From positions 51,793,374-51,857,373 of the forward strand of contig NC_063450.1 in NCBI RefSeq assembly GCF_020379485.1: a stretch of 64,000 nt of DNA, given 5' to 3'. How positions within the stretch are numbered: the first letter of the stretch is position 1; every line of letters starts with the position of its first letter. The position numbers were made by a program, and so were the translations under genes. The notes beneath the pieces were generated by a model, which was not told where the DNA came from, searched no databases, and was given only the letters and a program-made list of their open reading frames with translations. This document shows positions 23,895-35,748 of the stretch, piece by piece. Origin of the DNA: Brassica napus (Eukaryota; Streptophyta; Magnoliopsida; Brassicales; Brassicaceae).

Positions 23895-24040
23895 TAATCA
23901 CTCAATCAGTTTCAAGGCTGATTTTAGCAATACTTTCAAGCATGAGTTTCAATGAATCAGTTTCAAGGCTGATTTTCGCAATACTAGAATATAGATTTCA
24001 AGCATGAATTTCAATGAATCAGTTTCAAGGCTGATTGGTA
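23895..24040. repeat. short tandem repeat in the copia leader
   Basis: Three copies of a unit containing ATCAGTTTCAAGGCTGATT, spaced about 55 bp apart. It lies in the long untranslated stretch between gag and the 5' LTR, which otherwise consists of degenerate GATCAAT/CTAGCA motifs. Confidence 0.8.
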
Positions 24041-25044
24041 TTTAGCATAAACCATGTGTAAATAATTTATCTAGTATCCGAATTTATCAAACCTCAAAAA
24101 CATATAATCAGATCAATCAATTTAATCGAACTTAGCATACAATCTTAAACCTCAAGACATTAGATTTTATCATGAATCTATCAACCTAGCATACGGATTC
24201 TCAATTCTCAAAGACATCCAAATCAGATCAATATAACCTATCATACGGATTATTTAGGGTTTCTATTTAAAACAGATCAGATTACAAAACTATCAATCCT
24301 AGCAGATGATATTAAACTTCAAGAATCATGCAATCAGATCATTTGGATTTTAAACAAGTAAACCTCAATCAATCTATCAACCTATCGGATTATATAAGCA
24401 AAGCAAGCTAGCAACCTATCGGATTCAATCAATGTTTTAACAGGCTGGTCGGTTTAAACAATTTTAAATCAGATGAACAATTAACCAAGCATGATGAGAA
24501 AATAAATCTATCAATCCTAACTGTGATTAAAGCATTAATAAAAACAAGCAGGTCAGATATAATCAAGACATAAACAGATCAGAACTATTAAACTAGCAGG
24601 ATGAGAATAATAAATCTAGCAACTTAACGGTCAAACAATTCAAGCAACATAGCATCATATTCAATCAGAATTAAAACCTCAATGATCAAAACCGAAAACA
24701 ATTTTGATTTCAAAAGATTCGATTAGGGTTTTAATATGTGATTTGATAATTATAGTATAATTAATTCTGATACGTATATTATTTAGGGTTTATAGATATA
24801 AGGTTAGGGTTTATCGGATTTTAACTTGTAAAAACCGATTTGGGGTTTTAATCATGTATGAACATGATTTAGGGTTTGGGGTATCGAACTTTTAGAGCTT
24901 CGATTCACTCAATTAGGATTTTTGATCTATTACTCTATGGTTTTGATTCATAAAGATTAGGGTTTTAGGGTTTCATTCTTTATCAATCAATCCATGTTCG
25001 ATTATGGGTTCTTAGGTTTTGAATTACCTTTTAACCTTAGATAA

Positions 25045-25400
25045 TTGTTGAATCGGACCACCAAAGGAGTTGAGCCGCGAGCTGGACACGAACGGGACGC
25101 GAGCTGGAATGGATCGAGTCGCTTCTATCGGGTCGCGGACGTCCTTTGTTGCTTGATCGGGAACGCCTTGATCGTAGGACGCGAGCTGTCTGATGCTGTC
25201 GCGAACAAGGAAGAGGTCGCGTGCTGGAGCTGCTCTCGGGTCGCGAACGTCTGAACTAGGATCAGGAACGCCTTGAGCTGAAGATGATCGGGGACGCGAG
25301 CTGGAACATATGCGGGAACAAGAGACGCGATCGGGGTTTAGGGTTCGTCGGATCGCCAGCTACGGTTAGGGTTTTTCGATTTGGGTATTAGCTTAGGGAT
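25045..25400 (-). other. GC-rich leader of the copia element with repeated GGGACGCGAGCTGG motifs
   Basis: A conspicuous GC-rich island in an AT-rich element. GACGCGAGCTGG and TCGCGAACGTC-type words recur several times between 25070 and 25330, followed by GTTAGGGTTT. It lies just inside the 5' LTR. It may be part of the element leader or captured sequence; an 69-codon frame there is not convincing as a gene. Confidence 0.55.
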
Positions 25401-25422
25401 TTAGAGTTTCGTGCTGATAACG

Positions 25423-25564
25423 TGTTATAAAAGTAATGGAAAAGTCTATGTTTATTCATAACATTGAAGTTCATTATATAAGAGATTACACTGTGATAGA
25501 TAAATGGAAAGATTACAAATCATAATCTCTTGGTTATGAGCCATCCACAATCTGGTGCATAACA
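25423..25564 (-). repeat. 5' LTR of the 5.9-kb copia element
   Basis: 142 bp, ends TGTTAT/ATAACA. On the element strand it is followed by CGTTATCAGCACG, which resembles the tRNA-Met primer-binding site used by copia elements (TGGTATCAGAGC). Confidence 0.93.
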
Positions 25565-25774
25565 TTTCAAGTTTTTTTTACATTTTTGATAAGCTCGAGA
25601 ATTTTATTCTCTTGTAAACTTGAAATTAGTAGACTTAGATCTTGCTAAACCTAGCAAGATATCTGACAATAACCTCAATAGGTCGGGAAGGAAATGAAAA
25701 AAAGAAGTAAAAAACAGAAACAAGGGTAAAAAGATCAATCATATGTTTGGTTTGGTTTGTTCTTCTTTTTGTGA

Positions 25775-28700
25775 CTAGACAGTGTAGTGGCCTGGAGTTT
25801 CAATGTCCAAGCCCTTTAGCTTCGCTACTGATTCCACATGTCCCTTGAGTGTGTGCAGCTCCCTTAGCCTATCGTTAACATATAAAACATGCAGTTAGTG
25901 TTTAGTTGCGGTCAAAGAATCGATAATACTTCAACACTGAGAGAAAGGTTTAGTATACCTAGCGATCTCAGCTCTTCTCTTGGCTTGCTCAGCAATCTCA
26001 GACAATTCTCTGTAAGTTCCTTGCTCAGGAATGATGTGAACAGGTTCTTTTGGCTGCAAACCGTGAAGTGTCCTCTGAGCAACAGCCCATTGAGCCTCCC
26101 TCTCTTCTTTTCCGAAATCTTTCTTGGTCGTTAAAGCCGTCCTGTTCTCAGTCATGTTGAGCCAAGCCTTTCCACTCAAGATGTAGCGAATGGCAAACTT
26201 GAGAATGTCCAGTGGGAAGTATGTTATAATACTGTATAGCCATATCACTCCAGCCCATCCCCATCCAATACCTCTAACCTCTGCGAACTCCCAGTTGGCG
26301 TAGACCGCAATCAAAGTGGCAACCTGATGTTTAAAAGTAACATAAAAACAGTGAGAAAAATCCCTCAAAATGTTTAGTATCGATCATGATCTTCTTACAA
26401 GTTGTGCAATGAGGAAAGCAATCATCAGCAATGCTCCAGGACGTTCAACAAAGGACCAACTCCTTGATCTTGTGACAAAGATTAGAGCTTGACTAATGAT
26501 ACTAACTTGTAAATACAATGCACTCATTAACTCGTGTTCATTACCCTTGATGGACCTCACACCAAACACGTTCTGCGAACCGAAAGTGAAGGTTAGTTTA
26601 CAACTCTATACAATTAGCAAAGAAGACATATATATATTATATTATTACCGAGAAAAAGTCTGTCTCGTTTGCCAACCAGAAGAAAACAACAGTCATGACG
26701 GCTAGGTAGCTTCCAAGCACAACCCCAGTAGCAAAAATTTCTCTAAGTTTCCAGCTGTCAGGTGTGGGAGATGGCGTGACTCTGTCCTTTGAAATGGTCA
26801 TGATGGTACCTATAAAAAACACATAAGATATATAAGTAACTTGTATAAATAAGAGATTCGATTTTTGTCAAAATAAATAAGAGTTTTGAGGATTTAAACA
26901 ATAAGGGACAGTGTTGCTCACCATCGTTAAGAATGGCAATGATCAGAACCATAAATGCTGAGAAGTCAAACTTCCATATCAAAGCAATAAGCATGAAACC
27001 AAGCACGATACGGATTGTGATTGAGACCGCATATATAGTATAGTTCTTCATTCTCTGGAAAATAGCTCTGCTGGTGAGGACAGCACTGATGATAACGCTG
27101 AGTCCAGGCTCAGTGAGAACGATATCTGAAGCACCCCGAGCAGCGTCCGTAGCATCATCCACAGCGATACCAATATCAGCTTTCTTCAAAGCAGGAGCAT
27201 CGTTGACACCATCACCAGTCATTCCAACAATATGCTTCCTCTCTTGCAGCTTCTTCACGATTTCGTATTTGTGCTCTATAGTGTCCAAAACAAAGAAGCT
27301 TAGATCTAAGCTTAGATCCCTAAGCATTGACATAATTAAAAAGAGAAAAGAAGAAGAAGATAATAACCTGGGAAGACTCCAGCAAAACCATCAGCCTGTT
27401 CGATCAAGTCCTCAACAGGAATGTTGGCAAGTGCTGGGTCCTTGTGATTGCCTAGAAGAGCCGAGGACGGGTACATGTTTGTTCCCATTCCAAGTCTGCG
27501 ACCAGTTTCCTTTCCAATAGCAAGTTGGTCACCTGGTCACATACATCGTCCAAGAGAATATTAGTGGGGACGGGTTTCAGACTCAAAACCAATTGGTAAT
27601 AAATATATTAACACATATTTTATAAGATTATTTCCAACTTTTTCTGATGTGAGATATTTTTTCCCTAATAAAAGATTGAAGAGTGAGGCGTGATTATTAG
27701 TATTACCAGTGATCATCTTGACGTTAACACCAAGATGCAAAGCCCTTCGAATGGTTTCGGCACTGTCATGCCTTGGGGGATCAAAAAGTGGCAACAAGCC
27801 AACAAACTCCCACCGTCCACCTGGGCTTTCCTTTGTTTTCTCTGGCACCGTCTAAAGAAGGAGACATGAACACAAACTAATGAATATATGTTACTTGAAA
27901 AAAACATGCATCATCAAAGCAAACAAGTTAAGTACCTGGCGAGAAACAGCCAAGGACCTGAGACCACGCTCGGCATACTTTTCGATAATATCGAGCACCC
28001 TCTTGCTAAGGTCATTGCTGGCTTTGCAAAGCTCGAGGATCTGCTCGGGAGCACCTTTACTGACTCTGTGCCAGTTACCACTAGAGTCGATGTAAGTTAA
28101 AGCAGTTCTCTTATCAGTAGGATTGAATGGAAGGAAGTGAACCTCCCTAATTCCAGCTCTGGCCTCCTTTGGATCAGCAAGCATCCCAACCATGGCTGCA
28201 TCGATGGCGTCCTGGTTCTCAATTCTTGAAGCCATAGCCGCAAACAAAAGAACTTGGTCTTTCTCCACACCCTTGCAGAAAACCTCCACCAAGTTTTTAT
28301 CCACACTCAGTTTGTTGAGAGTCAGCGTCCCGGTTTTGTCACTGCACAGCACATCCATTCCAGCCATTTCTTCAATGGCCGTCATACGTTTGGTGATGGC
28401 ACCTTGCTGAGCAAGCTTGTGAGAGCCAATAGCCATGGTGACAGACAAGACCGTGGGCATAGCAATAGGGATACCACCGATCAATAGGACCAAGAGGTTA
28501 TCAATACCGTCTCTGTACTTTCGGCGCTGGATAGGGTACATGACGAGAATCTCAATCACCATACCGATGGCAATGGAACAGATACAGAAGTTCCCAATGG
28601 CTGTAAGAACCTTCTGGAAATGTCCAACTTGGTTTGTGCTGTCCACAAGATGAGCAGCTTTACCAAAGAAGGTGTGGACACCTGTGGCGATTACGACGGC

Positions 28701-29811
28701 TTCGATCTCTCCTTGTTTACAGGTTGAGCCAGAGAAAACTCCTTGACCAGGGTGCTTGGTCACTGGGAGGGACTCTCCGGTAAGAGCAGACTGGTCCACC
28801 TTTAAAGGATCACCTTCGAGAAGACGAGCATCGGCAGGGATGATGTCTCCAAGTTTAATGCTAACGATATCTCCTGGGACAAGAATAGCAGCTTCTTGTT
28901 CACTCCATTTCCCATCCCTAAGAACCTGAAAACAGAGAAACATCACAATTATAAAGTTTCAAACCAATAGATAGTTGGAAAAATAATTAACTAATATATA
29001 AAATAATAGAACCAATCTAGTTATCGTAAATTGATTTTAAGTTGGACGTCCGTATAATAAGTTCGAATTTAATAATACCAACTTCACAAATAATTATCCT
29101 ATGACAAACCTTGGTTTTAGGAGCAAGACCGGCCATGAGAGCAGCAGCGGCATTACCGGCGTTGTTCTCTTCGATGAAACTGATGGTAGAGTTGATGACA
29201 AGAAGACAGATGATACCGACAAAGTCTTGCCAATCCGGAGGCCTACCGTCACCGTTGGCCAAAGCAATAGCCATGATGGCAGCAGCTTCCATGACCCATG
29301 AAAGAGGATTCCACATAAACCCCAAAAACTTGAGAATCTTGCTTTCCTGTAAATATTCATTGTGCATAGACATTTTAGTAAGCAAACAAAGACTAAAATG
29401 AAAATAGCAAAAGAAAACAAAAAAGAAGTTAAAAGACCTTTTTCTCTTCGAGCTTGTTGTAGCCAAAGATCTGAACCCTGGCTTCCCCTTCCTGAGTCGT
29501 CAAACCTTCCTTAGTACATTTAAGCTGCTGGAAAACTTCCTCTATTGGACATTTCTCCTGCAAGAAAATCAAACAGTTTGAAGTTAGTCAGACATTCACG
29601 TGCACAAGAACATTGATAATATATCTTCAGAAAGAGAAATGTTTTGTCTTAAAAACAAAGAACTTGGTCGGAACTGATTCAAAATTTATAATAATGCCCC
29701 CAGTTAAAAAAAAAAAAAAAAAATCCATTGGGCATGATGATCATAAACAGAGAGATAAAAAATTGTTACCAGATCAACAGTCTCGTTCTTTATATTCTCA
29801 AGACTCGACAT
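25775..29811 (-). CDS. AHA2: plasma-membrane H+-ATPase (AHA2 type), copy 2, 11 coding exons
   Basis: Exons from the ATG: 29770-29811, 29438-29557, 29110-29346, 27936-28925, 27707-27851, 27368-27532, 26922-27275, 26649-26809, 26399-26572, 25959-26323 and 25775-25868, again 2847 nt and 948 residues. CSDKTGT (Asp329), TGES, the Asp684 position at the end of exon 7 and the C-terminal YTV are all present, so a functional autoinhibited proton pump is expected. The first ten exons encode the same residues as copy 3, and introns 1-9 match copy 3 except for one T in intron 6. The last intron and the 3' flank diverge. This copy is the left arm of the inverted duplication. Its upstream module is duplicated and carries a Helitron; a copia element lies 0.2 kb downstream of the stop. 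Confidence 0.96.
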
Positions 29812-30030
29812 CTCTCCCTTCCTTCACTTCAAAAAAACCCTCCAAACGACGACGGATAAGTAGCACTTAAATGACAACTGTGACCACCGTTTCACTCAAT
29901 CATACGGATTCCGGGGGAGAGAGGAGTAATAATAAGAAGGTATTAGGTGAAGCTGGCTGTGTGTTGCAAAGTCGATATGAGTCTTATTTATATACAACTG
30001 AAAACGACGAATTCCTCAGCCGTTTAGTTA
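25948..30030. repeat. near-identical 4.08-kb tract shared with 47635-51718 (inverted)
   Basis: Pairing base p of the right arm with 77665 minus p matches every segment I compared, including introns 1-5 and an 18-nt A-run in intron 1. One extra T in intron 6 of the right copy shifts the offset to 77666, which then holds through exon 10. Identity stops abruptly at 30030/47635 (ATAACTAAACGG upstream of the TATA box) and at 25948/51718 (GTATACTAAAC in the last intron). Confidence 0.9.
29985..29994 (-). promoter_or_regulatory. TATA box of AHA2 copy 2
   Basis: Minus strand TATATAAATA, about 175 bp upstream of the ATG; the identical box is at 47671-47680 upstream of copy 3. Confidence 0.75.
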
Positions 30031-30121
30031 ATTAGTCTCCATTTGTCACCCCTTCTCTATAATGATAATATTTATTTGATATCGTTCATATTCATCATTA
30101 AACCCCAAATCAGTATAATAG

Positions 30122-30330
30122 TTGTAAGTCAAAGAGTGTTATTGGCGGAGGTGTTAAACTCTCTGTAGGATTTTAAATAATTGGCACGAAACAACATACT
30201 TCTTGCTGCTTACCGTATCCTCTTATTAATTCTTTTTATTACTCTTGCCACCTATTTGGTTCCATGTATTTTATTATTTACATAATTCATTATGAAAATT
30301 TCAACTAGAAATATATATTAATTTACAAAT
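30122..30330 (-). promoter_or_regulatory. shared AHA2 upstream module, inner copy at gene copy 2
   Basis: Plus-strand landmarks in order: GTAAGTCAAAGAGTG, TTCTTGCTGCTTACC, CACCTATTTGGTTCCATG, TTTCAACTAGAAATATATAT. The same order occurs at 30405-30688, at 17204-17450 and, inverted, at 47027-47250. Confidence 0.7.
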
Positions 30331-30404
30331 TCATTCTGCCACCTGTTTGCAAGATTTTTTTTTTTTTTCAAATTTCAGTTTGATAATATCTCTTTAAAAA
30401 GAAA

Positions 30405-30688
30405 TTGTAAGTCAAAGAGTTATTCTCACCAATGAATAATTGTATCAGGAAAGAAAATATTGGTGGAGGTGCACTGCTATGGGATTTTAAATGAAGTTGA
30501 CAAAGAATGCAATATGCTTCTTGCTGCTTAACATATATTCCTCTTACTTTTTTGTGTGCACAACTTCATTCAATAATATATTCCTCTTACTAACTATTGT
30601 ATAAATAAATATATTTGTATTGTGCTCCCTATTGGTTCTATATGTTATATTCGGTGTATCATTCATTCTAAAAATTTCCAACTAGAAA
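30405..30688 (-). promoter_or_regulatory. shared AHA2 upstream module, outer tandem copy at gene copy 2
   Basis: A second, diverged copy of the module next to the inner one, giving this gene two in tandem. It ends ...CAACTAGAAA exactly where the Helitron begins; the sibling modules continue with TATATAT at that point. Confidence 0.7.
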
Positions 30689-31662
30689 TCTCTTATATAT
30701 TAATCGAAAAACATTACAACATTGTTTTGTAACCACGTGTCACCCTGAGAATGAAATTCAAAATTCTTAGAGAAATATGTTGGTTCATCTTAACTTATAT
30801 TATACTTTTTATTAAACTAACTATTAAACTGATAAATAGTGTACAAAAGAATATTCTCGCACTTTCCTTAAATAAAAGCTACAGAATTGCCTAATTTGAT
30901 TAACGTATATACGACAATCAATGATTATGAATAATAAATATTTGATAATATTTTTTTTGTATCTTAGCTCTTATTGTTTAATTTTATATTATTAAAATAT
31001 ATTAAACAACCACATTAATCATATAATAAAAAAAAAAATTTCTTATATGTTATATTTTGAATTTTTAAAACGACTATAAATTACTAAAAACGTTAAATAT
31101 CTCACACTAAAATTTTGTGATCCAAGGTTTAACTTTTTTGGTAATAACAAAATACAAATGATCATAAATCATATAAATATGAAGTCTCATTTACTAGACA
31201 TTCATATTATATATTAATATAGTTTAAAATTAAACTATATAACATAGAAAAATACTTAAATATGATAATTTCTAAATTTGTACTGAAAAAGTATTGAAAC
31301 TTTAATATTTTAATTTTAAAATTTGCATTCAAAAAATCTCACATTGAAAATTTTGTGTTTATCATATGAGTATGAATTCTTAATAATAAATATTTATATT
31401 AAAATATACTATATATATATATATATATATATGTCCATGTCATTTTAATTTAGTTATATACCATATAAAATAAATAAAATGATTGTTTTGATTTATTTAC
31501 AAGAAGTATCAAAAATAAACAAGATGTATTGTTTTAATTTACGTCTTTAGTCTAATTTAATTATATACATAATACGTAAATGAATACAAATACATAATAA
31601 TAGATAAAATTTAGTTTTATATATAACATTCATTTCGCGCAATTGCGTGGGTCTTAATCTAG
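30689..31662 (+). mobile_element. non-autonomous Helitron (ATREP-like), 974 bp
   Basis: Starts TCTCTTATATATTAATCG and ends with a short hairpin (CGCGCAATTGCGTG) followed by TCTTAATCTAG and host T, the 5'-TC and hairpin/CTRR-3' structure of Helitrons. It sits between A (30688) and T (31663), with no target duplication. The related upstream modules at 17437, 30310 and 47030 keep the uninterrupted AACTAGAAATATAT site, an internal empty-site control. The GTAACCACGTGTCA segment near the 5' end is also typical, from memory, of Brassicaceae ATREP elements. No Rep/helicase is encoded; the interior is AT-rich with an AT microsatellite near 31405. Confidence 0.85.
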
Positions 31663-32149
31663 TATATGTTTATTTTACGAGGTTATTTTTAGTGATATAT
31701 GTTCATTTTATGAGGTTTTAGTGATATTTAGCATATTAAATTCAAATTTCGGGCATCGATTTTTATGCGGGTATAATATGCTACTCAATATGTTGGATTG
31801 TCCCTTTCAAGGTGCATCATGACAAGGTCAGCAATGCAAATGAAGTCACATGTTGACATTTTCATAGCATCATGGAAATCTCTCTCATGCTTTTGACATT
31901 TTTCATTAATCATATTCGTTAATTTCTGGGAATTTCTGGGAAAGTCACTTTCGTGATCAAGGTGATGGTTAAACTATTTTGCATCATCATGTAATACGAT
32001 ATGCATCACAATTTATAATAACATTCTTGTACAAAGTGAAAATATGAGCACACTATTGTTGACATATTTATATGAGGAGAAATTATCTAATTTGTACTTG
32101 CGGTCACAAAAATCTGTTTCATCAGTCACTTGACGTATATATAGTTTTT

Positions 32150-33535
32150 TTGGAAAGAACGTCAAATTCACTCAGTTAAAAGGATTTTTCACATTTGAGT
32201 ACTACATTTTTGAGATACTGAAGAAATAATCAAAAGAATTTCAAAAGATTAAAAATATTCAAGAATCATTTGGTTCCCGCGTTGCGAACCAGTACCGAAG
32301 GCAGTCCCCGTACTTGCCTCATGCAGCCTGCACCAAAGACCTATTACAATAACAATATTGGGGCTATAATTTTGAAAAGACAGAATTACTATCTTTTTTT
32401 CATCTCGGGTGAAATAAGATCGGAAGGGAGCTAGAGCTTGAAGAATACCTATAGATCGGAAACGTTGTCAGTGTTTTGCAGTATTTTTAAGTAGTGTTGG
32501 TAGTGACTCTACCTCGCCATGCTTTCTTCGATTTATTTCCCTCCAAATTGCGTAGACTGCTGTGGTTTGAAAGACGTACTGGATTATGAACAAAATTAAG
32601 CCTGACATGTCTTTTGTCTGCAGTAGATGTACAATACGATCCCAGTTGGTTGTGTATTTCTATGCAAGCGTTCCTTTGGTGAGATTTTTCCAAATGTGAA
32701 CTGAATAAAGGCATGTGAGAATAGATGATCTCACGATGGGTTGAATGTTTGAGTCCATTTTGTTATTCGATCACTTGTGGCCAGACCGACGTTTCTTCAT
32801 CGCAAGCCACCGGAGAAAAGAATATTTGGGCGTCACATACTGAAACCAGACTTCCTCTGACCAGCTACAGACTGGATGCTCCTCTCTAAGTAGTCCCTAA
32901 GTGTCCTTAGATGAGAACTTCTTATATTTATCATCATTAAATTTGACATATTTTAACTTGTTGAGAAATTAATCCTTGAATAAGTCCTGCAAATGAGAAA
33001 GAGAGACAATTAGAAGAAAAAAAAAACGTTAAATATGTGAAATTAGAAGAAACAAGTGATCATGAAGGTAGTGATTAAAAAAAAAAGTGATCATGAAGGA
33101 AGCAGTAAAGTAAAGTAAAGAAAAAAACACCAAAATAGAAGAAGGTTGAAGTTGTAACAAGTAGTTACATGAAAAGAAGAATAAGAATAGTTGACATTAG
33201 TTTGGTTAGTGAGCTAACTAAATTCAGATGTGATTAGAGAGTTTCTAAAAGAGTTGTTAGAATATTGACTGCATTAGTTTGTAAGAATATCCTAGATTCT
33301 AGATGTCTAAATTAGAGTAAGTGGGCAATTAAGCATGATGACATTTGATAGAAACGCTACTATAAATGTAAGAGAAATCTTTATAAGGTGTACAAAATGA
33401 ATGAAAATGTGTTGAGAAACTTACACTTGCATTAAAAAAGACAGAAAAACAGGGAGAATCAAAGTGAGGAAGATAGAATAAGAAAAATTCACCAGATTTC
33501 ACAAGAGTTGAGTATGGTTCAACAAACAGAGCCAG
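32150..33535. other. left-arm-specific insertion block
   Basis: This block has no counterpart in the right arm: arm homology breaks after about 32150 and resumes near 33540 (TTTCTTGTCTTTCATCTTTT). Its left half holds the LINE remnant at 32240-32930. The right half (32930-33535) is AG-rich with repeated AGTGATCATGAAGG and TAAAGTAAAG words and no gene. Confidence 0.6.
32240..32930 (-). pseudogene. old LINE fragment (zf-RVT and 3' end)
   Basis: Minus-strand translation, with frame changes and stops, gives VWFQYVTPKYSFLRWLAM, then HIWKNLTKGTL, then MSGLILFIIQYVFQTTA and VYAIWREINRRKHGE. These are the successive blocks of the zf-RVT domain and C-terminus of plant LINE ORF2. No poly-A tail or target duplication is clear. 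It is much more decayed than the LINE at 42861-46371. Confidence 0.7.
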
Positions 33536-33840
33536 AAATTTGACATAACTTTCTTGTCTTTCATCTTTTGAAATAAAATTTCTGCAAAGGCTGATTATAG
33601 TAAAAATTTAGTGAACTAAAACGAAGGATGGTCCATCTAGTAACATGGCGAAAATGCTCGAATTTTTAATTTGTTATGCTAAACATCGAAGCTAATTAAG
33701 TTATTAGTCGAACGAGACAATCAATATATAACTTTTGAAAATGAATAGATACATTTACCCGAACATTTGATTCTCGAATATCCTCTAAACCGTCCAACAA
33801 AATAAGATGTCTCTGTTTACTTTAATGTTATGAAAGTAAA

Positions 33841-35520
33841 CATTTTTTGGTAGCTGGGCTTAAAAAGTAAACATATTTAGACTAAATCAATGTCAATTTT
33901 TTTACCAAAAAAAAATTAATGTCAATTTACAGACATTTTTTTGTTGATTAATGTTATAGCTCTTCTTTCTTCAGACATCTGATTTTGTTTGCCAAATTTG
34001 CATTTTAAGATATAACTCTACTATGTTTTTGACTAAAACGTAAATATACAACGAATATTTTTTATGCATGAATTCATATAAATTGTGCTTGCGGTCAAGT
34101 AGAGCTAGTTTTTTTCTGGTTTCAAAATATATCTCTATTCCCTCCACATATGTTCAGAGAAAGTCGTTGTTTCCACTGATCCCAAATACATATATATTAC
34201 TTTGTTATCCGACTGTAACAGCTAAAATTTTTGAACAATATATAACTGGGGTCCAAGTTCAACATGTCAGTTTTTTGAGAGACTTACATAAAGAGACACT
34301 TTTTGTCTTCTCTTTTCATCTGATGACACATTGTACATTTGAAACACATTATATGGACAGCTATCCTTTTTGAGATAAAATTAGTCTTGCTTTTATGTAA
34401 ATAGAAAGATACAATTTTTGAAAAAAACAACGGTGAACTAACCAAATTTGGAAATGTGTTGAACCAGAGAACTACTATCGTTAGACTTTACTTATTTTTC
34501 AATAAATAATAATAATTTTATATTGTAATCAACTATTTATTTCCTTGATATATTTTAGTTATCATTATTTTATATTTCAATGTATAAATAGATATATAAA
34601 TATACATAACAAAATACAGTTTTTTTTCTTTCTATTTTGATACCCATATATACATATGCATTTTAATATTTTAAAATTATAGAATTTGAGTTTATATTTT
34701 ACGTGCAATGTTTTGTGGATACATTTTTATGGACAACATTTTGTTATCTGTGGATATGTGTTTTGTAGATACTTCTTCTAAGTTTTCATGGATGGACAAT
34801 ATTTGATTGTCCATAGATCTTTCAACATAAATTTTAATCAAATCCATATGATTGTGTCCATAAGACATGCTATACAACACTAGTTGTTGTAACACAATCC
34901 ACGACATCCTAGAACACCATAATCTCAATGAAGAAATTGTTGTAATTTATCCACAAAAATCCAACCCATCTCCAAATAAATAATAACAAAGACACTAAAA
35001 CCACGTTCAAGGATAAACAAAGATGTCGTGAAGTATGATTTCAAAAAACAAGTTACGAAACTACTGTGTAGACAAACCAGATACACTAAAAAAGATTTGT
35101 TCGTTAGACATAAAGAAGATATGAATATAAGGCAAACAACAAACCGACAAATACTGTGTTGTAGACACTTAACAGATACTTATGGATGGATATGTATGGA
35201 CACAATGCTTGTGGTTACGGTGAACAGTTGACAGGGAATAAACTATTCTTCTCCGTTCTCTGCTAATTTTAGAACAAGGAGACGAAAGTTGAGATTTATC
35301 CTTAGAAACAAAACAAAGCTAAAATGGTTGCAGAAATTGCACCTTGCACCTTGCATGTCAAGTGTTTGTGGACAAGAAAAGTTGTGGACATGTTAGATAT
35401 GAACATACACATTGTGGATGGTAAAATTATGGACACGGGAAAATGTGGACACATGAATCAAGGTTTTGTGGATGAAGATCTTGTGGACGAGGTCTTATGT
35501 TCAAGGTTTTGTGGATGAAG
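33841..35520. other. spacer of the inverted duplication, with degenerate TGTGGACA-rich repeats
   Basis: No gene in 33841-34690. From about 34690 to 35520 words such as TTTTGTGGAT, TTGTGGAC, TATGGACA recur many times in loose array (for example GGTTTTGTGGATGAAGAT at 35462 and 35504). It ends at the glycine-rich fragment. I do not recognise the family. Confidence 0.5.
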
Positions 35521-35539
35521 ATTCGGCAGCCACCTCCAC

Positions 35540-35748
35540 CAACCACGGCCATTATATCCATACTCACGTCTTCCACCATCGTCTCCATAACCACCACCGC
35601 CTCCACTGCGGTATCCACCGCTTCTTCCACCACTCCCTCCACCGCCACCGCCATCGTTTCCACGAGACTGTGCCTCGTTCATGGTGATGTTGCGACCGTC
35701 AAGATTATGTATGTTCCTCCCTTCAATAGCATCCATGTAGAAGATCAT
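35540..35748 (-). pseudogene. fragment of a glycine-rich RNA-binding protein gene (GRP7/8 type)
   Basis: Minus-strand translation gives DAIEGRNIHNLDGRNITMNE and then AQSRGNDGGGGGG with a GGYRSGGGGGYGDDGGRRE tail. This is the end of an RRM domain joined to the glycine-rich region of the GRP7/GRP8 family. The RNP motifs and N-terminus are missing and the glycine region runs into unrelated sequence, so it is a gene fragment, possibly captured by a transposon. Ancestral function would be RNA binding. Confidence 0.75.

Larger units (their letters stand above)
19656..25564 (-). mobile_element. complete but decayed 5.9-kb Ty1/copia retrotransposon
   Basis: Two short LTRs (19656-19796 and 25423-25564) begin TGTTAT and end ATAACA and are flanked by the perfect 5-bp duplication TTTCA (19651-19655 and 25565-25569). 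A polypurine tract AAGGGGAAG abuts the 3' LTR. On the minus strand, gag has a zinc knuckle CHRCGMGNHWAK (about 22931-22968), integrase has PPHRTKMGPQ (about 21730-21780), and RT has VAQGFSQRPVIDYEETYS (about 20770-20850). Domain order 5'-gag-int-RT-3' is that of copia. The coding region is broken by many stops and frameshifts. The LTRs differ at about 7 of 141 positions, so the insertion is old but within the life of the genus. It sits just downstream of AHA2 copy 2. Confidence 0.92.
25600..33840. repeat. left arm of a large inverted duplication
   Basis: Besides the H+-ATPase gene, inverted matches to the right arm include 31795-31930 with 46610-46770 (TTGACATTTT/CTCTCTCATGCTTTT words), 33540-33615 with 46380-46450, and 33660-33840 with about 42620-42830. 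Between them each arm has its own insertions: here the Helitron at 30689-31662 and the block at about 32150-33535. Distal parts are diverged, unlike the central gene tract. Confidence 0.85.

Noticed and set aside
23895..24040. CRISPR-like or satellite array from the three spaced repeats
   Set aside because: Plant nuclear DNA, only three diverged units, inside a retrotransposon leader.
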